Assembly: GCA_963707665.1 (NCBI GenBank)
Contig: CAVPQU010000007.1
Span: forward strand, 1 to 64,000
DNA: 64,000 bases
Direction of reading: 5' to 3'
Source: DATJCV01 sp963707665
GTDB taxonomy: Bacteria; Pseudomonadota; Gammaproteobacteria; Burkholderiales; Burkholderiaceae_D
The notes beneath the pieces are model-generated. The model had not been told where the DNA came from. It saw only the letters and a program-made list of their open reading frames with translations, and did no database searches. The position numbers and the translations under genes are program-made. The number at the start of each line of letters is the position of its first letter. Positions within the stretch are counted from its first letter, which is position 1. Of the stretch, positions 48,764 to 58,275 are shown piece by piece.

Positions 48764-50038
48764 ATGACGATCTCCGCCGACTCGACACCGCACTCGACAG
48801 CAGGGCCGCAGCTGCAAGCGCGCAACTGAAAGGGAACCGCGGAAGGCGCAGAAGCGCGCGGAAGTGGCGCCTGCGCGCTGATCGCGCCGCTGGCGATTTT
48901 CCTGCTGCTGATCTTCGTGGTGCCGATCGCGCGTCTTGCTCACGCGCGCGCGGAGAATCCCGGAAGTCGCCACCGCGCTGCCGCATACGCTGCCGGCGCT
49001 GGCGGCCTGGGACCGCAAGCGCCGCCGCCGGATGCCGCGTATCGCCGCGCTGGCGCCGACCTGACCGCGATCGCCGACGAGCGACGCAGTGGGCGCGCTC
49101 GCGCGGCGCATGAACGCGGAAATTCCCGGCTACCGTTCGCTCGTCACGAAGACGGCGCGCGCCATGCCGTTGCCGGACGACGACGGCAAGCCCTTGCCTC
49201 ATCCGAGATCCAGGCGGCGCCGATCGAACTGGACGAGCGCTGGGGCGACCTCGACGTACTGGCAAGCGATTGCGAAGAACGGCGGCGCGCTATTCGCCGT
49301 TCTACCTGCTGGCTTCGCTCGACCACAAGCAGGACGCCTTCGGCCACGATCCGGCAGGCCGGATCGAACAGCAGTCGGCGTACCGCAGCATCTTCAGCCG
49401 CACCTTCGTGATCGGCGCTGGGCGTCACGCTGTGCTGCCTGCTGCTCGGCTATCCGCTGGCGTACTGGATTTCGACGCTGCCCGAGCGTCGCGCGAATCT
49501 GTTGATGATTCTCGTGCTGATTCCGTTCTGGACCTCGATCCTGGTGCGCGTCGCCGCATGGATCGTGATTCTGCAAAGCGAAGGCCTGGTGAACAAGGCG
49601 CTGATCGGCAGCGGGTCTGATCGCACGATCCGCTGGCGCTGCTGTTCAACCGCACCGGCGTCTACATTTCGATGACGCACATCCTGCTGCCGTTCATGAT
49701 CCTGCCGCTGTACAGCGTGATGAAGTCCGATTCCGCCGACCTATCAGCGCGCGGCGGTCTCGCTCGGCAGCCATCCGTTCGCCGCGTTCTGGCGCGTGTA
49801 CGTGCCGCAGACCTATCCGGGCATCGGCGCGGGCGCGCTGCTGGTGTTCATTCTGGCGATCGGCTACTACATCACGCCGGCGCTGCTCGGCGGCACCGAA
49901 CGACCAGATGGTCAGCTACTACGTCGCGTATTTCACCAACGTGACGATCAACTGGGGCATGGCATGCGCGCTCGGCGGGCTGCTGCTCGCCGCGACGCTG
50001 CGTGCTGTACGTGCGTCTACGGACGCTTCACGCGATAA
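48764..50038 (+). pseudogene. ABC transporter permease, first (PotB-like), frameshifted
   Basis: An inner-membrane permease of the spermidine/putrescine class. Recognisable segments are LIAPLAIFLLLIFVVPIA near the N-terminus, a long periplasmic insertion, FVIGA-type TM, LLGYPLAYWISTLPERRANLLMILVLIPFWTSILVRVAAWIVILQ, the TM pair ILLPFMILPLYSVM and VFILAIGYYITPALLGGTE. The end is YGRFTR. Frames change at least eight times. About 420 residues are expected, longer than E. coli PotB because of the insertion. Co-linear between the binding protein and the second permease. Confidence 0.72.
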
Positions 50039-50071
50039 TCGACGTCGAGCCTGGGGTAACGGAGCATCGAG

Positions 50072-50915
50072 ATGAAACTTGCCAAGCCGCTGTTCGCGCC
50101 GCATACGTCGCTCGTCGAGCGCGTCTGGTTTTTCGCGTTGCGCGGCTCTGACGTGCTGACGCTGCTGTACCTGATGCTGCCGGTGCTGGCGATCGTGCCG
50201 CTGTCGTTTTCGATCGAGCACGTTCCTGGTTTATCCGATTCCGGGCTGTCGCTGCGCTGGTACCAGAACCTGTCCAGTCCGACGAATGGATCGCATGGCC
50301 GCGCAAGAACAGCTTCATCGTGGCGCCCGTCGGCGACGCGTGGTCGCGACGGTGCTGGGCACGCTGGCCGCGGTCGGGCTGAACAAGGCGAACTTCCGCG
50401 GCAAGGGGCTGCTGATGGCGATGCTGATTTCGCCGATGATCGTGCCGGTGGTGGTGGTCGGCGTCGGCATGTATCTGTTCTTTGCGCCGCTCGGCTTGCC
50501 GGAATAGCTATACCGGCCTGATCCTGGCGCATGCCGCGCTCGGCGCGCCGTTTGTCGTGACGACCGTGTCCGCCACCCTGCAGGGTTTCAACCAGAACCT
50601 GGTGCGCGCGAGCCGTCAGCCTGGGCGCGAGTCCGCTGACAGACCTTTTTCCGCATCACGCTGCCGGTGATTGCGCCGGGCGTGATTTCCGGCGCGTTGT
50701 TCGCGTTCGCCACCTCGTTCGATGAAGTGGTGGTGACGCTGTTCCTGGCTGGCGCCGACCAGTCGACGCTGCCACGCCAGATGTTTACCGGCATCCGCGA
50801 AAACATCAGCCCGACCATTGCCGCGCTGGCGACCATCCTGATCGTGTTCTCGACCTGCCTGCTGCTGGTGCTCGAATGGCTGCGTGGGCGCAGCAGGGCC
50901 GCCGCGAAATTCTAG
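50072..50915 (+). pseudogene. ABC transporter permease, second (PotC-like), frameshifted
   Basis: The second channel subunit, about 280 residues. Parts in order: MKLAKPLFAPHTSLVERVWFF, LTLLYLMLPVLAIVPLSFS, the TM block TVLGTLAAVGLNKANFRGKGLLMAMLISPMIVPVVVVGVGMYLFF, then the EAA-type loop around LVRASLSLGAS and the end LLLVLEWLRGRSRAAAKF. At least four indels (about 50280, 50330, 50505 and 50620-50640). It stops 11 bp before gabD, whose start is behind AGAGGAGTG. Confidence 0.75.
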
Positions 50916-50926
50916 AGGAGTGATTC

Positions 50927-52386
50927 ATGCTGCACTTGAAAGATCCATCTCTGCTGAAACAGCAGGCTTTCCTGAATGGCGCCTGGTGCGACGCCGACAA
51001 CGGCCACACGCACACGGTGACCGACCCGGCCACCGGCGCCGTAATCGGCAGCGTGCCCGCGATGGGCGCGGCCGAAACCCGCCGCGCCATTGCCGCGGCG
51101 AACGCGGCCTGGCCCGGCTGGCGGGCTAAGACCGCCAAGGAGCGCAGCGCCATCCTGCGCAACTGGAACGACCTGATGCTGGCCAATGCCGATGATCTGG
51201 CGCGCATCATGACCCTCGAGCAGGGCAAGCCGCTGGCCGAGGCGCAAGGGCGAAATCGCCTACGCGGCGTCCTTTCATCGAATGGTTCGCCGAGGAAGGC
51301 AAGCGCGTCGACGGCGACACGCTGCAATCGCCCTGGACCGACCAGCCGCATCGTGGTGATCAAGGAGCCGATCGGCGTCTGCGCCGCGATCACGCCGTGG
51401 AATTTCCCGGCCGCGATGATCACGCGCAAGGTCGGCCCGGCGCTGGCCGCCGGTTGCACGATCGTGGTCAAGCCGGCGGAAGCGACGCCGTTCTCGGCGC
51501 TTCGCGCTGGCGGAACTGGCCGAGCGCGCCGGCATGCCGGCCGGCGTGTTCTCAGCGTGGTGACCGGCGACGCGCCGGCCATCGGCGGCGAGCTGACCGC
51601 CAATCCGATCGTGCGCAAGCTGACGCTTCACCGGCTCGACCGAAGTCGGCCGCCTGCTGATGCCGCAATGGCGCCGACCATCAAGAAGGTCTCGCTGGAA
51701 CTGGGCGGCAACGCGCCGTTCATCGTGTTCGACGACGCCGACCTGGACGCCGCGGTCGAAGGCGCGATGGTGTCGAAATACCGCAACACCGGCCAGACCT
51801 GCGTCTGCGCCAACCGCCTGTACGTGCAGGACGGCGTCTACGACGCGTTCGCCGACAAGCTGGTCGCGGCCGTCGCCAAGCTGAAGGTCGGCAACGGCCT
51901 GGAGCCGGCGTCACGCAAGGCCCGCTGATCGACGAGGAGGCGGTGCGCAAGGTCGAGCAGCATATCGCCGATGCCCGGGACAAGGGCGGCCGCGTGCTGA
52001 CCGGCGGCAAGCGCCATGCGCTCGGCGGCACCTTCTTCGAGCCGACCGTGCTCGCCGACGTCACCGCCGACATGCGCGTGGCGCGGGAAGAAACCTTCGG
52101 TCCGCTGGCGCCGCTGTTCCGCTTCAAGACCGACGCCGAAGTGATCGCGATGGCCAACGACACCGAGTTCGGCCTCGCCAGCTATTTCTACACGCGCGAC
52201 ATCGGCCGCGTCTGGCGCGTGGCCGAAGCGCTCGAATACGGCATGGTCGGCATCAACACCGGGCTGATCTCCAACGAAGTCGCGCCGTTCGGCGGCGTCA
52301 AGCAATCCGGCCTCGGCCGCGAAGGCTCGAAGTACGGCATCGATGATTACCTGGAGATCAAGTACCTCTGCATGGGCGGAATCTGA
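50927..52386 (+). pseudogene. gabD: succinate-semialdehyde dehydrogenase, frameshifted in its first two-thirds
   Basis: Oxidises succinate semialdehyde to succinate with NAD(P), completing GABA breakdown. It begins MLHLKDPSLLKQQAFLNGAW and contains VIKEPIGVCAAITPWNFPAAMITRK, ELGGNAPFIVFDDADLD (general-base Glu) and NTGQTCVCANR (catalytic Cys). The C-terminus SGLGREGSKYGIDDYLEIKYLCMGGI is normal. Extra bases near 51247, 51275, 51341, 51500, 51552 and 51630 and missing bases near 51672 and 51910 explain all frame changes. After 51915 the frame is clean to the stop, marking the right edge of the error-rich region. About 484 residues when restored. Confidence 0.87.
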
Positions 52387-52456
52387 CCGCATCGCGGGGG
52401 CGTACACCGTTGCGCCCGGCGCTGGCCGGCAGGCTGTGGCGCGCGCATCGCTGGCG

Positions 52457-52495
52457 GGATAACGGTAAGATATTCCGGTTATCTTTACCGTATCC
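52457..52495. promoter_or_regulatory. inverted repeat upstream of the CoA-binding-protein gene
   Basis: ACGGTAA (52461-52467) and TTACCGT (52485-52491), extended by GGAT/ATCC-like ends, flank an AT-rich centre 16-54 bp before the gene at 52511. It could be an operator or a weak hairpin, with no poly-T following. Confidence 0.35.
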
Positions 52496-52510
52496 AGAAG
52501 AAGGCACCCC

Positions 52511-52951
52511 ATGTCGAGCCATCCCGAGGAATTGCTGCCTGCCGCCTTGCCGCTGATCGCGGTGGCCGGCCTGTCCGCCAAAAGCAGCCGCCCCAGCCAT
52601 GAAGTGGCGCAGTACATGCAATCGCAGGGCTACCGGATCATCCCGGTCAATCCGACGTATGCAGGTACTTACATCCTGGGAGAGCTTTGTTATGCAAGCC
52701 TGCACGAAGCGGCGCTCGCGCTGGCAGCGGAGGATCTGAGGATCGGCATCGTCGATTGCTTTCGCAAGTCGAGCGAGGTCGGAGCCATCGTCGATGAAGC
52801 CATCGCGCTCGGCGTGCCGTGCGTCTGGCTGCAATTGGGAGTCATCGACGAAGCCGCCGCCGCCCGCGCCCGCGCCGCCGGCATGACCGTCATCATGGAC
52901 CGCTGCATCAAGATCGAACACGCGCACGGCAACATGCACGGTGTCCTGTGA
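52511..52951 (+). CDS. CoA-binding-domain protein (YccU family)
   Basis: A 146-residue single-domain protein with the Rossmann-like CoA-binding fold of succinyl-CoA synthetase alpha. The N-terminal IAVAGLSAKSSRPSHEVAQYMQSQGYRIIPVNP is the nucleotide-binding part; later VDCFRKSSEV, VWLQLGV and the end MDRCIKIEHAH are family-specific. Function in bacteria is not established. It lies 125 bp after gabD on the same strand, behind its own AGAAGAAGG and an inverted repeat, so it may be separately transcribed. No frameshifts. Confidence 0.88.
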   Translation: MSSHPEELLPAALPLIAVAGLSAKSSRPSHEVAQYMQSQGYRIIPVNPTYAGTYILGELCYASLHEAALALAAEDLRIGIVDCFRKSSEVGAIVDEAIALGVPCVWLQLGVIDEAAAARARAAGMTVIMDRCIKIEHAHGNMHGVL

Positions 52952-53141
52952 GCGCGCCAGGCAGGCGCCGTCGTACATGATCCCGGCCGAGTCGGCAAGC
53001 CGCCGCCAACTGGCGATTGTCTCGCCCGTGCTGGAAATCCCGAAGCAGATGCGGCTCGCCCATGCCGACCCGCATCCCGCATACCGGGCGCTGAAGATTG
53101 CCGAATGCGCCGCACCGCCGCTCCCAGAACAATATTACAGT

Positions 53142-53203
53142 GGAGTATGTGCAAATTCCGTAGAGTATTCGCCCGTAATTCGCCTATGCTATTGAGAGTA
53201 TAT
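53142..53203 (+). repeat. paired-box intergenic element, copy D
   Basis: GGAGTATGT (53142-53150) and AGAGTATAT (53195-53203, one change from copies A-C), 53 bp apart, 45 bp upstream of the DUF2214 gene. The only copy lying between two genes of the same direction. Confidence 0.55.
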
Positions 53204-53247
53204 AAAGGGCGCAACGCTTCCTGGTCATTTTTTCATCGGAGCCTGGC

Positions 53248-53700
53248 ATGAGCGCATTGTTCGCCTACCTGCATCACCTTGCCGCCTTTACGCTGGTGGC
53301 CTCGCTGGCCTGCGAATGGGTCTTGATGCGGGGCGAACTGACGGTCGGCGCCGCGCGCCGGCTGCAACTGGCCGACCTGATGTACGGCGTGAGCGCCGGC
53401 GTGATCGTGGTGGTCGGCATCCTGCGCGTGGTGTATTTTGAAAAAGGCGCTTCGTACTACCAACACAGCGTGCCGTTCATCGCAAAAATGACGCTGTTCA
53501 TCCTGGTCGGCCTGCTGTCGATCTACCCGACGCTGCAGTTCGCGCGCTGGGGCAAGGCGCGCAAACAGGGCACGGCGCCGGCGCCCGCCGCGCTCCAGAC
53601 CGCGCGCATCCGGGCGGCGATCCGCCTGGAGCTGGCGCTGATCGTGCCGCTGATCCTGTGCGCGGTGCTGATGGCCAAGGGCATCGGCCAAATCGGCTGA
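53248..53700 (+). CDS. DUF2214-family membrane protein
   Basis: A 150-residue integral membrane protein with four hydrophobic segments: AYLHHLAAFTLVASLACEWVLM, LMYGVSAGVIVVVGILRVVYF, FIAKMTLFILVGLLSIYP and LELALIVPLILCAVLMAKGIG. His9 and His10 in the first segment and the RVVYFEKG loop resemble the DUF2214 family, of unknown function. The histidines could bind haem, but that is a guess. Start ATG behind TCGGAGCC. The next gene, an fRMsr, follows after 48 bp. Confidence 0.85.
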   Translation: MSALFAYLHHLAAFTLVASLACEWVLMRGELTVGAARRLQLADLMYGVSAGVIVVVGILRVVYFEKGASYYQHSVPFIAKMTLFILVGLLSIYPTLQFARWGKARKQGTAPAPAALQTARIRAAIRLELALIVPLILCAVLMAKGIGQIG

Positions 53701-53748
53701 GGCAGGGTGGCGGCACGCCATCATCGTGAATCTTCAACGGAGTCATGC

Positions 53749-54249
53749 ATGTTCGATTTGAAACCGCAACAGTACGCCAGCAAAGAGGCGCATTACGCCG
53801 ACCTGCTGCAACAGGCACGCGGCCTGATGGCCGGCGAGCACGACCTGATCGCCAATGCCGCCAATTTCAGCGCGCTGGTGTATCACAGCCTGCCGCAACT
53901 GAACTGGGCCGGCTTTTACCTGTACGACGGCCGCGAACTGGTGCTGGGTCCGTTCCAGGGCAAGCCGGCCTGCATCCGCATCGCGCTCGGGCGCGGCGTT
54001 TGCGGCACCGCCGCGCAGACCCGGGAAACGCAACTGGTGGCCGACGTCAACGCCTTCGCCGGCCACATCGCCTGCGACGCCGCCTCGCAATCGGAAATCG
54101 TGGTGCCGCTGGTGCGGGACGACGGCAGCTTGCTTGGCGTATGGGATGTCGATAGTCCGATCACACGACGCTTCGACGACCAGGATCGCGCCGGCATGCA
54201 GGCGCTGTGCGCGGCGTTCATGGCAAGCCTGGCTTCCGCTATCAAATAA
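53749..54249 (+). CDS. msrC: free methionine-(R)-sulfoxide reductase (GAF domain, MsrC)
   Basis: Reduces free methionine-R-sulfoxide in the cytoplasm. The 166 residues form a single GAF domain. The three conserved cysteines of the family are present at about 75, 85 and 109 (GKPACIRI, GRGVCGTA and HIACDAASQSEIV). The start MFDLKPQQY follows CAACGGAG; a longer upstream frame is not used. With msrA/msrB elsewhere in the window it gives this genome three methionine-sulfoxide repair enzymes. Alone or co-transcribed with the DUF2214 gene 48 bp upstream. Confidence 0.92.
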   Translation: MFDLKPQQYASKEAHYADLLQQARGLMAGEHDLIANAANFSALVYHSLPQLNWAGFYLYDGRELVLGPFQGKPACIRIALGRGVCGTAAQTRETQLVADVNAFAGHIACDAASQSEIVVPLVRDDGSLLGVWDVDSPITRRFDDQDRAGMQALCAAFMASLASAIK

Positions 54250-54410
54250 TTTCGGCAGGCGCATGCCGCACACGGTGCCGGCAAGCCTGGATGGCGTCGA
54301 CTACGACGATGATTGGCGCAGCAATCGAAGCTCATCAATCAAGTCACTACGACTTTTGCGTTTGAGCTGAAATTGGCAGGGGCATCATCTTCAGGCAATA
54401 TGCTTCCAAC

Positions 54411-55752
54411 ATGGAAACAAAAACGTACACCCCCTTGGCCAGTTTCATCGACCTCTTGGTCGACGCCGTCTGCGTGGTCGATGTCGATAGCCGCATCGTC
54501 TTTGTCAGTGCCGCCTGCGAGCGCATCTTCGGCTACACCCAGCAAGAAATGGTCGGCCAGCGCATGTTCGAGCTGGTGGCGCCGGAAGACCGCGAGCGGA
54601 CCATGCAGTCGGCGCGCGAAGTCACGTCCGGTCAGCCCCAACTGAATTTTGAAAACCGCTATATCCGCAAGGATGGGCAAGTGGTCCACATCATGTGGTC
54701 GACGCGCTGGTCGGAAGCCGACCAACTGCGGATCGGGGTCGCGCGCGACATCACCGAGCGCAAGCAGGCCGAAGCCATGCAGGCGGCGCTCTATGCCATC
54801 TCCGAAGCGGCGCACGCGGCGGAGGATCTGCCCGCACTGTTTCAAGGCGTTCACCAGATCATCGACAAGTTGCTGTCGGCCGCCAATTTTTCCGTGGCGC
54901 TGTACGACGACAAGAGTGACCAGCTGAGCTTTCCCTATCACGTCGACGAATGCGAGCCGGCGTCCGCGCCGCCCAAGGCAGCCGCCGGCACGCTCTGCGC
55001 GGAGGTCATCCGTAGCGGGCAGCCGCTGCTGCTGACGCCGGAGACGATGGCCGCGCTGCCCGAGGAAGTGCGCGCCGCGCAACGAAAATCTGCTGTGCTG
55101 GCTGGGCGTCCCGCTCAAATCGGATCAAGCCACCATCGGTGTGCTGGTGCTCAAGAGCTACCTGGGAGGAATGCGCTACAGCGAACGGGATATGGAACTG
55201 CTGCAATTCGTCTCCACCCAGATCGCCACCGCCATCGAGCGGCAGCAGATGCGCACCCGGCTGCAGCACATGGCGCAATACGACCAGCTGACCGACCTGC
55301 CCAACCGCGGACTCCTGCATGACCGCCTGAAAACCGCGCTCGCCAGAGCACGGCGGGAAGAAGGGCGATTGTCCGTGCTCTACCTCGATCTGAACGATTT
55401 CAAGCACGTCAACGACCGCTTCGGCCATGCCGCAGGCGACCTCTTGTTGCAAGAGGTCGCACGGCGCCTGAAGCAGTGCGTGCGCCAATCGGACACGGTC
55501 GCGCGCATCGGCGGCGACGAGTTTGTGGTGCTGCTCGAATGTATCCAGTTGCCGGAACACGCCATGATGGTGGCAGAGAAAATCCGCAGTGCTTTTCAGG
55601 CGCCCTTACACATAGAGGGTCACAGCGTGAACGTATTGCCGAGCATCGGGATTGCGCTCTATCCCGAGCATGGGGACGAGGAGCAGCAGTTGCTCAAGCA
55701 TGCGGATGAGGCGATGTATGCGGAGAAAAAGAGTAGTGAGAATCGCGCTTAG
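54411..55752 (+). pseudogene. PAS-GAF-GGDEF diguanylate cyclase, single frameshift
   Basis: A signalling protein expected to make cyclic di-GMP. The PAS domain (about residues 8-125, VDAVCVVDVDSRIVFVSAACERIFGYTQQEMVG) is followed by ITERKQ, a GAF domain (about 135-285) and a GGDEF domain (DQLTDLPNRGLLHDRL; active motif RIGGDEFVVLLE intact; C-terminal ADEAMYAEK). The frame changes at about 55078-55081, where one extra C in GCGCAACG separates EEVRAA from NENLLCWLGVPLKSD. Removing it gives a 446-residue protein. No membrane segment is seen, so it senses a cytoplasmic signal. Error or recent mutation cannot be told apart from sequence alone. Confidence 0.85.
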
Positions 55753-56103
55753 TTGAGAGGTTAGCTGCATTGTGCCGATGGCGATAGCGATAGGGAATCG
55801 CCAACTTAAGCGATGAGATTTTCAGTAATGGCGCCGGCGCTGACTCTTGCCGACCATTCGTTCTTCGTTTGTGAATAGGTGCAAGTGCTGTGGCTGAAGG
55901 ATGCTGCCTGATTACAGAGCACTCGTAGACTTGGGTGCAGTTCTTATGATTGGTATGGGATTGATTAACTGAGCGACTGGAATCGGCCATTAGCAGCAAG
56001 AGAGTTACGGCTAATTTGCGGCATCAGAAAGGCAGCTTATGCTCAAAAAGCGGTCGAGTGCTATACATTTCAAATCTCATTATCTCTGAGTCCCTTGAGC
56101 ACT
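55753..56103. other. intergenic stretch before a lower-GC accessory gene
   Basis: About 350 bp with no supported gene. AT content rises along it towards the gene at 56104. No tRNA, repeat or terminator was recognised. Confidence 0.4.
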
Positions 56104-56979
56104 ATGACATCGAGAAAAATCAGTACCGTCGAGTCTATTTGGGAGTCTCTTCCAGAACTTGAGCAGGTCAGTCGAGAAGCCCTAGACGTAAGTCTGAAAC
56201 CTTGGGAGGAATTGATTTCCTGCTGTATTGAAGCGGGAGCGCTTGCCCCAATGGTTCCATCCACAAAAAATGGAGACCCCAGGCTAGTAACGGCGGCTCC
56301 GTTTTTGAAATGTACGCTTGATGACCTCCGTGGGGTTTGGATACTTGTTGAAAGAGGTTACACCGCTCAGGCAGCTGCGGTCGCGGCTGCTATGTTTGAG
56401 AACGCCTTAACTGCTGCTGTAGTAGCCGGCTCCAAAGAGCTGGCAATGCAAGCGCAGAAGGGAAAACACGCGCAAATTCCTTGGGGCGCAAAGGAGCTAT
56501 GTCAGCTTGACGCAAAACGAGAGATACGGCTTGCCGAAGAGCGGGGGGAGAAGCAGACTCCAAAAATGTACGAGGATAACTGGACGATTTCTTATTTCCA
56601 CTATAAATGGTTGTGCCAAGTAAAACATCCAACATGGCAGGCAGCACTGCACGCTATCCAGTCAACCGTTGTCGCAGACCGAAAATATGCCGTTCGGCCT
56701 AGCCCAAACAATTTGCCTCAGGACATCCAAGTTAAAGCGAGGGTTCTAGCGGTGTCGCTAACCAAGGCGCTACAAGCCACTAAGTCATTCTTCATTACTT
56801 TGGATGGGGATGAACAATCGGATGAATACCAAGCTTTTGAAGAAAAAGTTAATAAGGTTCACTTTGGCGTTGTCGATTTAATAAGTCTTCAGTATGGAAA
56901 ACCTTCACCTATCCAGGTATTAGACCGAAGTTTCATTAAGACTGATTTTTCGACTCTTAAAGAAAAGTATGGCGACTAA
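56104..56979 (+). CDS. hypothetical protein in lower-GC DNA (probably acquired)
   Basis: A 291-residue soluble, mostly helical protein with no motif I can assign. The ATG at 56104 is used; an in-frame TTG three codons earlier is possible, and neither has a clear ribosome binding site. It contains ISYFHYKWLCQVKHPTW and QAAAVAAAMFENALTAAVVAG, loosely like unknown proteins found in defence or mobile regions, but no homology is claimed. Codon use is far richer in A and T than the genes around it. A dead tyrosine recombinase follows within 140 bp. Both facts suggest transfer. Confidence 0.65.
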   Translation: MTSRKISTVESIWESLPELEQVSREALDVSLKPWEELISCCIEAGALAPMVPSTKNGDPRLVTAAPFLKCTLDDLRGVWILVERGYTAQAAAVAAAMFENALTAAVVAGSKELAMQAQKGKHAQIPWGAKELCQLDAKREIRLAEERGEKQTPKMYEDNWTISYFHYKWLCQVKHPTWQAALHAIQSTVVADRKYAVRPSPNNLPQDIQVKARVLAVSLTKALQATKSFFITLDGDEQSDEYQAFEEKVNKVHFGVVDLISLQYGKPSPIQVLDRSFIKTDFSTLKEKYGD

Positions 56980-57112
56980 CCCAAATATTCCAACGGCGGC
57001 TAACGACTAATTTACAGACAGCTTCAAATTCTTGGCCGACCTATTCGCTTAGGGTCGGTAAGCGTCTTTTTACCTAGCCAAAATGGGATTCCTTTCTATA
57101 AAGGAGAATCCT

Positions 57113-57528
57113 ATGAAACCTTATCTTGATAACGCAAAAACGCCTGTTCCTTGGAACAAGGGCCGGCTAGTGGGACAGAAGGCACCGCTCAAGCCAACAG
57201 AAGTCTGGGCGATACGAATACGGCTTCAACTGGCCGAAAAGGCGCGTGACTTGGCACTCTTCAACCTTGCCATAGACAGTAAGCTGCGTGGCTGTGACTT
57301 GGTCGACCTTCGAGTTGGCGCCATCGCTCCAGGGAAGACCGTCTTATCGCGCGCCATGGTCATGCAGCGCAAGACGCACTGACCGGTGCAGTTCGAGATC
57401 ACGGAGCAGACCCGGCAATCGGTCGTCGCCTGAATGGACAAAGCACACCGCGCGTCCGATCAGCATCTCTTTCCGAGCAGGGTAGCACCTAGCCGGCGGG
57501 TGTCCATTGCTGCGCAACTGGGCGCTTA
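57113..57528 (+). pseudogene. tyrosine recombinase (integrase) remnant
   Basis: Begins MKPYLDNAKTPVPWNKGRL behind AAAGGAG. It continues PTEVWAIRIRLQLAEKARDLALFNLAIDSKLRGCDLV, the N-terminal part of a small family of site-specific integrases that I recognise from memory. In the same frame a TGA at 57380-57382 replaces an expected Arg region and a second TGA at about 57431 replaces Trp (VVA*MDKAH). Beyond LFPSRVA the similarity fades, so the catalytic C-terminus with the Arg-His-Tyr residues is missing. Nonsense changes, not indels, show true decay. Confidence 0.75.
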
Positions 57529-57660
57529 CCGGTCAATAATTGTCGTTTCGCCACCGCCTCAATCATTCAAGATGCGCCGCCTTCTCACCTGACGGCGGTA
57601 ACTGGCTTCAGCTGGCACGAGATCTGGCCGCATGCCGCATTCCTGCGTATACTTCCCGGC

Positions 57661-58275
57661 ATGCTCCGCATCGACAATCTCAGCAAGCGCTATGGCGACC
57701 ATCGTCTATTCCAGGAGTTGACTCATACGTTCCCGCCTGGATGTGTGGCGCTATGTGAAGAAGACAGCACCGGCAAATCCAGCTTGCTGGGCATCATCGC
57801 GGGCGTGATCGCACCGGATGCGGGCGACGTCTGGATCGACGGGTATTCGCTCATCCAAACGCCGCTACAAGCCAAGGCCCGCATGGCCTATGTGCCCGAC
57901 AATTGCTTGGCGTTTCCCATGCAGACGGGGCGTGGATTGCTCGAGCAAGTCGCTTCCGAAAAGAACACAACGCTCGACGATGCCGTGCTCGATCTGGCAT
58001 ACAAACTGGGGCTGGAACCGCATCTGGATAAGCGCTTCGAACAGATGTCGACGGGTACGCGCCGCAAGGTCTTCCTGACGGCCGCCGCCTTGGGTGAACC
58101 GGCCGTCGTCATCGCGGACGGCCCCAGCAACGGGCTAGACGCGCGGGCTCGCGCCGTGCTGGCCGAACAGTTCAAGACCTGGTCCCGAGATCGCGTCGTG
58201 CTGTTCGCCAGTCACGACCCCGAACTGGTGCAGGCCTGCGGAGCAAGTGCAATCAATGTTGCCGCACTGCGCTAA
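57661..58275 (+). CDS. degenerate ABC-type ATP-binding protein
   Basis: A 204-residue ABC ATPase-like protein with weakened motifs. Walker A reads EEDSTGKSS (33-41), lacking the first glycines. The signature is MSTGTRRK where LSGGQ is usual. Walker B is VVIADGPSNGLD, with Gly replacing the catalytic Glu, and the H-loop is FASHDPELV. Length and fold otherwise fit a small single-domain ATPase of the export type. No membrane partner is adjacent. It may be a non-hydrolysing or regulatory ATPase, or a gene losing function after transfer; it follows the dead integrase. Confidence 0.75.
   Translation: MLRIDNLSKRYGDHRLFQELTHTFPPGCVALCEEDSTGKSSLLGIIAGVIAPDAGDVWIDGYSLIQTPLQAKARMAYVPDNCLAFPMQTGRGLLEQVASEKNTTLDDAVLDLAYKLGLEPHLDKRFEQMSTGTRRKVFLTAAALGEPAVVIADGPSNGLDARARAVLAEQFKTWSRDRVVLFASHDPELVQACGASAINVAALR

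Noticed and set aside
52941..53195. 84-codon plus-strand frame after the CoA-binding gene
   Set aside because: Overlaps the previous stop region and the paired-box element; no ribosome binding site; composition not gene-like.
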